64,000 bases of DNA from Lutjanus erythropterus (Eukaryota; Chordata; Actinopteri; Lutjaniformes; Lutjanidae), in NCBI GenBank assembly GCA_020091685.1, contig CM034603.1, forward strand, positions 3,985,848-4,049,847. The letters run 5' to 3'. Positions 55,517 to 64,000 of this stretch are shown piece by piece. Every line of letters begins with the position of its first letter. Position 1 is the first letter of the stretch. The notes under the pieces are model-generated. The model made no database searches, was not told the DNA's origin, and worked only from the letters and a program-made list of their open reading frames with translations. The position numbers were made by a program, and so were the translations under genes.

Positions 55517-58500
55517 TCATGTGACTTCTGGGATGGATCCTGGGCTCTATAGGAGCACAAAATAAAACTATTTAAATTAAAAAATGGCCTATATATTCAT
55601 TTGAAGAAATGACATTAAAAGAATCAACCTGCAAATAAAAATGTGTAAATATGAAGAAAAATAAATAGTAAATAAATAAATGTGTAAATATAGAGAGAAA
55701 TAAACAAAACAATAAATAAAAGGTTAAACATATAAATATAAAGAGAAATAAATAAAAGAATAAATAAGTTCATTTAAAATATGAAAATATAAAAGGAATA
55801 AAAATGTGTGAACAAAAGAGACATAAATAAAATAATGAATAAATAAATGTGTAAATATAAAGGCAAATAAAAAATAATCAGTAGAATTTTCATTTATGTT
55901 CTCATGTATTCGTTCATTTATTTCTGTATATATTTATTTAGATATTTAAAAATACATATATATTTGCAAACAAATGAATAAATTCTAGAAATATTTTTTC
56001 AGTATATTTTTAAAATGTATTTATTATTATCTAATGTCATTTATTTATTATCATCCTTTTATTATTATTTTCCCTTCATATGCCTGTCGCTAATCCTTGA
56101 AGGAGCTAGCTGTCAATCAACTGGATTTGGGCGGGCCTTCCTGCTCAGAATATCAACTGCTGCACACATGAATCCTGGATTCATATTAATTCCTGCACTC
56201 AGCACTCCTATGACTCCATACTGAAACAACAATTGTACATTGAGCAGAACTTTATCACTGATACGATAATGATAATGAAACAATGATATTATCATTGTTT
56301 GAGAAACTGTTGAAACTTCCCATGGTGCTGTGATGGACACTTAAGTGTTTTTGCTTCATGTTTTTTTTACTTTCAATTTATGTCATGTCAGAAAACTGAA
56401 AAGTAACACCTACATGTATAGAAGTGTAATATGTGTGCTTTACCTGTGCAACAGTGTATTTGTCACTGCTCTCCATGGTGTGATTAACTTGGGGTGAAGC
56501 CTCATCAGTGTTTGCTGTGCCTGAATCTGACAGACTTTGAGACATCACACATCTCTTTCTAAAATACTGAACCACAAACACCACCTGGACAGAGACAGAG
56601 AAGAGACATTACTGACAGTCCTAGACAGTTATTTTAATCATTTGAAATAATGATTTTTAGGACAAATCTGCCTTTTTATGTGACCAAAAAATTTTGTATA
56701 TTACAAGGAAAATACATAAACAGAGTCATACAACAAAATAGTGAGGCTAACACAGAGGACACAGAGTGTTAGGGGATCTTTTTCTTGCGCTGCAGGGAGC
56801 CAGAGCTTCATCATGTTTGTTTGGATTGTTTGTGTGACCCAGCTTTTTGTCCCAGTCAGGACTGTTGTGCATGGCGTGTTGCACAAAAGAGGAATTCAGG
56901 TTCATTCAAGCAACAACAACTGGTGTCCTGCAGCAAGTTAGTCCATTAGAGCAGTTTTTTATTCGAGCAGAGTGCTGCTCTGACCCTCTGACAACAGGCT
57001 CACATTCTCTGCTTCGTTTAAAAACCACCTTAACATGTAACATATTTGAGGGAAGTCATTTATTTAAAAATCTGTACTGTAATAGTTCAAAGTGACTAAA
57101 TAATAACCTCAAATGTAAGGATTACCGAAGTGTTAAATACTTGGATTGTGTTTGATTTATTTGACCGATTTATTGATTTTATTAATGGCTTTATTGATTT
57201 CTAAAATGATCTACCCTCTAAATTCATTCAGATTTCTACACAGTTCTGTCATTTTGGCTTCTTCAGACTCTCCCTGCCTCTTCCCTTTATTACATTCATA
57301 TTGACAGTCATATGTAAAGGTTAGGAAATGAGACTGTTGATTGGCATATTTAGTTCAGTCCTTAATGATCAGAATCATTACTTGGTAATCTTGGAAAAGA
57401 CGAGTTGTTCTGACTGTAGCAGAACTACAGATGAAGCAAGCAAATTATATTTAAGTGTGCTGGATGTTGAATTCTGATATAAAATTATTTGCAAAAACTC
57501 CTCGATTAAACCCAGTAAATTCTAACCTGGTTTTGTGAAAAACAGATTAGCTGCAGACAATGTCTGAAGATTATTTACTAGAGTACTAGCATAGGAAGCT
57601 AAGTTATGTAACATTTGAAACATTGAACAGCAATGTCTCTTTCCAGAAATCATGACCTGGTTATTAGAGATAATCCTGTTGGGCTCTTCAAATGTATTTT
57701 TTTGCTGGTCTATCACTGCCTCGATCATTTAGTTACTTTGTAGTATTGTGTAACTTAAGTGTTTTAAACAGGTTACTTTAAATCCAAACTGGCCCTTTTT
57801 GTCAACCATTCTCAAACACTGGGCTGCAGCCATCTAGGCCACATGATTAGGAATTAGATTTTTTTATTTTAAATTTAATTGTGCTCAAGAATTCACATAA
57901 ATTTAAAAAAAAATCTAATTAAAATTCTCAACTTAAGTTTTTAAATGGTAATTAGATTAATGCATGCATGTGCCGCTCCAGCTGAGTGACAGCTGACCAG
58001 AAAGACAGCGATAGCTCCCCCGATGGCCTGTCCTGCGATGACGTCACTCCAGTGGTTTCTGTACTCGGCCACTCTGTTGATGCCTGTCAGCACAGCCAGA
58101 CTGACCAATGAGAGACTGAGGAGGGGGCCAGTCAGACGACCTCCTCTGGTCCCGACGCAGCACATGACGTACATCTGAAGAGGAGGATCATTTTACTGTG
58201 TGGTTGTTGTATGGTGTTCAGCAGTGGTGATGTTAAACTGGTATATTTCATTCCATTCCATTAAAGAGAGCCACTCACCGCCAGGTAAACAGCTGTGTAC
58301 AGACTCAGTGCAGCCTCTTTGGAGGGAAAAGTCTTTCTGGCTCTCATGATGTCATCAGGGTCACCGGTACAAACGTCTGATTGGCTGACAAAGAGCGCCG
58401 CGTCCTGGCAGCCTAGAGCGGTGTAATTGGGCTGGCAAACAGACAGGAAGTGAGGAGCCAGACTTCCTGTCACCAGCTGACCTGCGTTGACGAAGATGTC

Positions 58501-60593
58501 TGTTGTAAACAGACCAAAGACATACACACCTACAGAAAAACATGATGACAGTCATCACTGAATGACACTGACTGATGATCATCAAAATGGGTCTTTTGAT
58601 TAAACCACAAGAAATATTTTAATTAATTTACTTATAAATAAGAAAATAATAGGGTTACATTTTTTCATTACAATATTTGTAGTTAGATTACCAAGGAAAC
58701 GGAAGGTCCTGCGCACCATGGGGTTCACATAGCAACAGTCACCCATGACAACAACCTTATCTTGGTCGTACAGGTTGTTGGAGTTGTAGTGAAGGAGGAA
58801 GATGACGAGCTCCACACCTGAAATCTGAAACAGAATGAAAAACGGGAATGACTCTCTGGGTCCCGGCACTCCTCTCACCTTTGGCCCCTGGGCGTGTTCC
58901 TGTAGGTCAGTCACAGCGTCTTTCTGACAGTAACAGTTAACACTTCTCTACAAAATCAATCATTTGACTACACAGAGACACAAAAACAACTACAGAGACA
59001 CAAAAATATCACAGGGACAGAGGTGGCAAAAGTACACACATTCTTTGCTCAAGTAGAACTACAGATATTTTATTTTATTTTATGAATTATTTGTTTTGTT
59101 TTGTTGCTTTGCTTTGTTACATTGTTTGTTGTCTTGTTACATCTTGTTATCTTCTCACATAATTTTTTGTCATGTTACGTCTTAGTTAGCTCTTTAACAT
59201 AGGCAGGACTTGCTACATCATGGTCCTACACCAATGTCCTGAGTTCGATCCCCGGCTTGCCGGGGCAGGGCCTTTCTGTGCGGAGTTTGCATGTTCTCCC
59301 CGTGTCTGCGTGGGTTCTCTCCGGGTTCTCTGGCTTCCTCCCACAGTCCAAAGACATGCATGCTAGGTTAATTGGTGAGTCTAAATTACCTGTAAGTGTG
59401 ACTGTGAGTGTGAGTGGTTGTCTGTCTATGTGTCAGTCCTGTGATGAACTGGTGACTTGTCCAGGGTGAACCCCGCCTCTAACCCAATGTCAGCTGGGAT
59501 AGACTCCAGCAGCCCCGCGACCCTTACGGAATAAGCGGTTACAGAAAATGAATGGATTTTGTCTTTTGTCTTTTTTCTTTTTCTCTTGATGCATCTTTTA
59601 CCCAGTTTTCTGTCTTGTTATGTCTTTTTCATCTTGATAGTCTTTTACGTAGTTGTTTGCCTTGTTACATCTTATTGCGTTGATTTCTTCTTGTTACGTT
59701 TTGTTACATCCATTTGTGTAGTTACCTTGTTTTCATCTTGTTACATCTGTCATGCGTGATATGTACTGATAGATACACAGAAGAATCATATTTTCTATGT
59801 GTTATTGTTCCATCCCTTTGGGTTGAAATCAGACTTGTTGTTGGGAAGGCAGCGCGCTATGATGCAAAATAAAAATAATCAATTCCTCTCAAATACATTA
59901 AAACTAAAGTAACAAGCCTGTTTTGAAAATGTAAGTAGTAAGATGTAAGTACACACATTTCTGTTAAAATGTAGGGAATAAAAGTGAAAAGAAAAAAATA
60001 AGCACTTAAGTAAAGTACAAATATATAAAAATCTACCTCTGTACAGTAAATGAAGTATATGTACTTTGTTACTTTGCGTCTTTGCAAAAGGACACAAAAC
60101 TGACAAAGTCTGGCAAAATGACTTAAAAGATAAACTGTGTCTCTTTAAATTTGGGTGTGCTCTGGTAAAGGAGGGCTGGGGGTCTTTTACATCCTGTGTC
60201 CAGGGTCCTGTTTGTCTCATAATCTGTCCATGTTCATATCATTTTATGTAAATATAAAGACATAGCCAAGTAATGTTAAAAAATTCTGACTGCACTAACA
60301 TGTACAGCCTCTCTGTAGCTCTCTGTCTAGTGGCATCATTAGAACTTCATCCCAACAAAGAAAACGTGTTAAATCACAGCTGGACTCACCAGTACGACAG
60401 GTAGCCCTCCCACCACAGAGTACAGTATGACGGGCTGGATGAGGCTGTCCTGCTCGGGTCCAGGATCAGGTCTGGTTAAAGTCGGGTCTCTGCAGATGAA
60501 GCCCTGCTCTGCTGGACTGAACGTGTCCGTGAACTCACAGTAATAAACCAGCATCACTGTACCCGCCAGGATCACCACCTGGAAGTACAGCAT
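55517..60593 (-). CDS. plppr5: phospholipid phosphatase-related protein, PLPPR5-like
   Basis: Minus-strand exons: 60593-60390, 58824-58692, 58529-58279, 58174-57998, 56584-56444, 55546-55517. They give 311 residues, all in phase (human PLPPR5 is about 316-321). It is a multi-pass plasma-membrane protein of the LPP superfamily. It starts MLYFQVVILAGTVMLVYY like PLPPR5 and contains EFTDTF, GDCCYVNPMVRR, DIFVNAGQLVTG, an NYT glycosylation site (N147), KTFPSKEAALS and RVAEYRNHWSDVIAG. It ends PEVT, matching the conserved EVT terminus. The catalytic PSGH motif is replaced by PSKE (181-184) and the C1 Lys/Arg-Pro motif is absent. This is as in all PLPPRs, which act in filopodia and neurite growth rather than as phosphatases. 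The fourth exon uses a weak GTCAGC donor. Confidence 0.92.
55590..55880. repeat. degenerate A-rich tandem array
   Basis: Units of about 50-65 bp built from 'aaataaatgtgtaaatata' and 'agagaaataaa'. It lies in the last plppr5-like intron, just upstream of the tiny final exon on the minus strand. Confidence 0.65.
59092..59770. repeat. degenerate 'cttgttacatcttgtt' array split by a SINE
   Basis: T-rich units with 'cttgttacatcttgtt' occur on both sides (59110-59180 and 59565-59755) of the SINE at 59205-59556. The SINE therefore appears to have inserted into an existing minisatellite, in plppr5-like intron 1. Confidence 0.7.
59205..59556 (+). mobile_element. tRNA-derived SINE with LINE-like tail
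   Basis: A B-box-like 'gttcgatcc' at about 59243 is followed by the widespread fish block 'gtttgcatgttctccccgtg', then 'ttaattggtgagtctaaatt', 'tgtccagggtgaaccccgcc' and the end 'ggaataagcggttacagaaa'. The open frame within it is not a gene. Confidence 0.75.
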
Positions 60594-60609
60594 GGTGGAT
60601 TCAGTCCCC

Positions 60610-61260
60610 CTGTTACCACGGTGATGAAAAATTCAACTTATAACTTCCAATTACTGCAGCTGATTCAAGTCCAGTGTTGCCAGCTTTTAGTCTGTCACCA
60701 TGTCGAATAATCTAGGTTAATGTCACCCACCATGATGCTTTGTAGTCCCATTTCCCAAATACTTATGTCTGTCTAGCTGAACAATTCTTCAAAAATACTC
60801 CAGTGCAAAAATCAAACCACAGTTGATGGTTAAATGAACTGATGATGATGATAAGAGACAGAAAAAGTCGTTCTTCGTCTTTTTTGTGATTCTGTGGGCG
60901 GGAAACCTCGTCCTTCCGCTCCTGTGAATCTCCTGAATCATCTGACTGCAGCGAAGCAGGAACTCATTCTGTTTGACTGAACAATCTCTAAAGAGCCACT
61001 TGCAGGCTACTGAACTAAACTCAGAATTACTGAAGAAGAGAAAGTGGAGGGCAGAGAGTAAGTAAGCAAGTTTAGACTGACTGTACAGGTTGGATCAGGG
61101 TGTTAAACATGCAGCAAAGGTAAAACATTAAAAACATGAGGAGTTTTGACACTATTACAGATGTATTTTTGGTCACTTGGGGGCAGCAGAACAAGCTAAA
61201 GACATGGCACTGATATTATCACCTTAAGTGTTAGCAAACAGCTGCATAGTAACACATCCA
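60610..61260. other. upstream region of the plppr5-like gene
   Basis: On the minus strand the coding ATG (60593) is the first after an in-frame TGA. The patch at about 60890-60930 (gtgggcgggaaacctcgtcc on the plus strand) is mildly CpG-rich and could be part of the promoter or a leader. No clear exon was identified. Confidence 0.35.
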
Positions 61261-61429
61261 TCAGACACAGAGGACCTGTTCACACCTGCTATTAACATGT
61301 GTCAGTGATCCAATCACAAGTGGGCAGAGGCTAATGCTAAATAACACTGATGCATCACAATGAAACCATTATTGACAACATGTCCATGCTTTCTTTTCTT
61401 TCTTTTTTTTTTTTTTACTGTATTGCACT

Positions 61430-61862
61430 GAAAAATATGAACACATTACTGTTAGCCAGCCAGTGTAAACTGGCTCCCTATTTTTTCCATATTAATTTTA
61501 AAATTCTTCTCATAACTTTTAAAGTGTTAAATGGCTTTGCTCTAAATTATACAAAGGACCTATTGACTCCTTATGTGCCTCGGTGGTCATTGTGATCCAT
61601 GGATGAACCTCCTGCTGGATGTTCCCATGTCTCGGCTTGTGACCAAGGCGACCGGACCTTTGCTGTCAGAGCCTCCGGGCTGTGGAACAGTCTCCCTCAA
61701 ACTTTTTGGATCCTCATGATGTTTTTATTTGGCCCCTTTTCACATTCTGTATTTTGATCTGTATTGGCTATTTTTATTGTTCTTTTTATGTGAAGCACTT
61801 TGTAATTTTGTTAAGAAAAGTGCTATATAAATTAAGTTATTATTATTATTATTATTGTAACA
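61430..61862 (+). mobile_element. CR1/L2/Rex1-like LINE 3' end
   Basis: A plus-strand frame reads FKILLITFKVLNGFALN and DLLTPYVPRWSL. After frameshifts it continues to GLWNSLP-like sequence, the usual end of this reverse transcriptase. The 3' tail 'gtgaagcactttgtaa...aaaagtgctatataaatt' ends in (ATT)n. It is flanked by MITE-like sequence (61265-61380 and 61880-62065). Confidence 0.75.
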
Positions 61863-62489
61863 GCGCACACTGATGTAAATCAAAGATACATACTGTTAGA
61901 CGCCAAAAACTTCCTGTCTACACAACGCTGAAAACTATCAGGCAGGCCTTTTCCAAAAGCTGTTTTTAGTGATCTAAAACACCATTTGTGTGTGAACGAA
62001 AGACACAAACACATAGAAAAATCTATGTTTTTAAAAATACTCATATAGGTGTGGACAGGGCCTAAGAGCACTGGTCCTGGCATATAGTGAAGCCGACATG
62101 TGTACTCTGCTGTGGAGTCAGTGCCTGATGGGAACATGGAAGCAACAAGGTGCACAATGTGCCTCGTTCAAACAGGTTCACATGACTTCACTATTGGATA
62201 ATGAATATTATTTAAAAATATAAATGAGTTTGTGAACTGACATGCCTCAGGTTAAACCTCCAAAGTGAAAACAGTGAGAATGTGGCTTGCATTTGCAGTA
62301 GGAAACAATAAGCACTGCTGCCCTCTAGTGGCACTACATAACATCATGTAAATAACCACAAACAGCTTCCACCCAGCAGCATATATGTACTGTACTTTAT
62401 GACATGACAAGCTTTCAATCAATCCTCAAATACACACATAATAGGACTGCCACAGTCTTGTGTCTCAGATCATGAAGTTGGGACGTATG

Positions 62490-63120
62490 TCATTATTCTT
62501 GAGAACTGGGACAAATCATGTCCTACAAAAAAAAAGAAAGAAAAAGAAAACTTTAAATATTAGTAATACCAACACTCTAACTCCAAGTTTTGGTTAACAT
62601 TTAAGGATTTATATATTTCTGAATTTGCTCTGTGCCAGAACACACCCTTGTCCCAGACAAGAATTCACAACTTCAAACAAGAGAACTCTAAGCAACTTAA
62701 AAAAATACAATGGCTGCTCACTACACCTATGCTGTGAAATGCAAAGATTGAACATTTTGTCAGCTCTGTTCAACGTCAACTGCTTCAGATTTTCCATCTG
62801 AAAGAACTGACATCTAGATTTAATAAATCACTAGGAGGTTGGCCTGTTACAAGGTTTAATAGCCAAGAATTTCATCCTTTAATTATATTTTCCAACACAA
62901 CTGAGAAGTAAAAATCAAACCCCTCTTTTCTCAAGAATGTGTTAAACCTTGTAACTGGCCAACCTCCAAGTGATTCATTTTTTATTAAATGTAGGCATCT
63001 TACAGCGTTGACAAAATGTTTTTCATTTCACAGCAGTCGTAGTGAGCAGAGTTCTCACTATATTTTATATTATAATTCTTATTTAGCTTTGATTTAGAAG
63101 GACTACAGAGTTGACATGTA
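62490..63120. mobile_element. two TIR-element copies joined tail to tail
   Basis: 62490-62937 is a minus-orientation copy (starts 'attcttgagaactgggacaa', ends 'tctcaagaat'). 62938-63120 repeats the internal part of copy B in plus orientation. The shared block 'ggttggcctgttacaaggtt' appears in opposite orientations about 60-120 bp apart, giving a local palindrome. Confidence 0.6.
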
Positions 63121-63179
63121 TTCTGTGATTTGTGAAATCACTGCAAAGGAAACTGAATCTCTTGATGTATAAAAATATT

Positions 63180-63200
63180 TTTATTACTTTCCATTTTATT
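63180..63200 (-). terminator. candidate poly(A) signals of the right-edge gene
   Basis: Two AATAAA hexamers on the minus strand (63185-63180 and 63200-63195), about 275-295 nt past the stop at 63473. Spacing is plausible for a short 3' UTR. Confidence 0.35.
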
Positions 63201-63472
63201 ATAATTGCAGTACTTGTGTCCATGTTGGGATCCTGTAAATGATCCATTATTCCAGGGAGCTGATTCATCTCTAGGCAGTCTGCTCATTTTAAACTCATCA
63301 GCTGAGTTAAACCTGCCTCAGAGCAGGTTAGTGGTGCAGTGCAGGTTACCATGGTGATCTTCTTTGTGATGCAGGCTCCTGCTCCGTCAAATAAAATGAA
63401 TAATCAGCACTGAAACATCCACATGAGAGCGACACCATCACCCTGTCAGCGATAAAAGGAGCATCTGTTATT

Positions 63473-63974
63473 TCATGTGAACAGATCCAGACAGTCGTCC
63501 AGCTCTGGCTCGCTGCTGGACCCGTCACCATGGCAACAGTCAGTCTGACGGTGTTGTTCTCTCTTCCGCCTCCGTTTGTACACACTTTTTTTGTTCTTCT
63601 CCTCCTTTTTTTCTGATTCTCCCCTCTTTTCTGTCTCTAGTCTGTCAGGGGAATCTTGTAGTTCCTGTGAGATGGGAGGATCTGGGATTTGTAGTTTTTG
63701 GAGGTTCCCTGTCTGCAGGGCTGACTGGAGATTCTGGTAGAACCTTGAGATGACCAACAAAACAGAAATACTAAAAAATCTGAACTCCCTGCAAGTAGCA
63801 GTCACTGTTAGTTTGACCAATCAGTGAACAGCAAACTGACCTCTGGATCCGTCTAAGATTCTCCTCCATCTTCTGATTGGCTATCTGAGTAAGGAAATGG
63901 ATGTATTCTTGTCCAACCAGGAGCTTTCCTTCATGGCTGAGAGGAACCTCCAATCCGTGGGTGCTACGGACTGC
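63473..63974 (-). CDS. 3' end of an unrecognised gene (two exons)
   Basis: Exons 63974-63841 and 63743-63473 on the minus strand, joined in phase. Acceptors are cctttag and atctcaag; the donor is GTCAGT. The product begins in phase 0 with [17 protein letters not shown] and continues [18 protein letters not shown] and an [16 protein letters not shown] helix. A Pro/Glu-rich linker and a strongly basic patch ([13 protein letters not shown], nuclear-signal-like) follow. It ends acidic, [10 protein letters not shown], with TGA at 63473-63475. About 135 residues are visible and the 5' part lies beyond the right edge. I do not recognise the family. Helical leading part, basic patch and acidic tail suggest a nuclear or coiled-coil protein, but no function is claimed. 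Confidence 0.72.
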
Positions 63975-64000
63975 CTAAAGGGACAAAATACAGCAAAGAT

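Overview
This is a vertebrate, almost certainly teleost fish, nuclear DNA window. It is AT-rich with long introns and GT-AG splicing. It is dense in dinucleotide microsatellites and in fish-type mobile elements: a Tc1 transposon, L1/Tx1-like and CR1/L2/Rex1-like LINE ends, a tRNA-derived SINE, and many hAT-like and foldback MITEs. Nothing prokaryotic, no CRISPR array and no rRNA or tRNA gene was seen. Gene models were built by joining exons with matching splice phase and comparing the products with remembered family motifs. No alignment program was run.

Four protein-coding genes are supported. (1) Plus strand, about 4.3-31.7 kb: a MISP/AKAP2-family cytoskeletal protein. It has a CpG-rich candidate promoter and leader exon at 4.3-5.0 kb, a large acidic exon at 11.1-12.2 kb, and further coding exons at 14.7, 17.8, 19.6, 21.5, 23.4, 28.9 and 31.6 kb. 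(2) Minus strand, 44.2-37.3 kb, with a leader exon at 51.9 kb: a complete 583-residue paralemmin-family protein closest to palmdelphin (PALMD) but ending in a CaaX-type lipidation motif. (3) Minus strand, 60.6-55.5 kb: a complete 311-residue phospholipid-phosphatase-related protein closest to PLPPR5. (4) Minus strand, 64.0-63.5 kb: the last two exons of a gene I do not recognise, running off the right edge.

Layout: 1-4.3 kb is repeats (a TIR element split by a 5'-truncated LINE). 4.3-31.7 kb is the misp-like gene with very large repeat-filled introns. 31.7-36.7 kb is a repeat-rich gap between convergent genes. 36.7-52.0 kb is the palmd-like gene, with introns carrying a Tc1 element, LINE pieces and long CA/GT arrays. 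52.0-55.5 kb is intergenic. 55.5-60.6 kb is plppr5-like. 60.6-63.2 kb is repeats, and 63.2-64.0 kb is the end of the unknown gene.

The gene set is meaningful as a group. In human, paralemmin genes sit beside MISP/AKAP2-family genes (PALM-MISP, PALM2-AKAP2, PALM3-MISP3), and PALMD sits near PLPPR4/PLPPR5. This window puts a MISP/AKAP2-family member, a PALMD-like paralemmin and a PLPPR5-like gene side by side. It looks like the PALMD member of that ancient paralogon with its MISP/AKAP2 partner still present. All three products are expected at the cell cortex or plasma membrane of shaped cells (actin-linked, lipid-anchored and multi-pass respectively).
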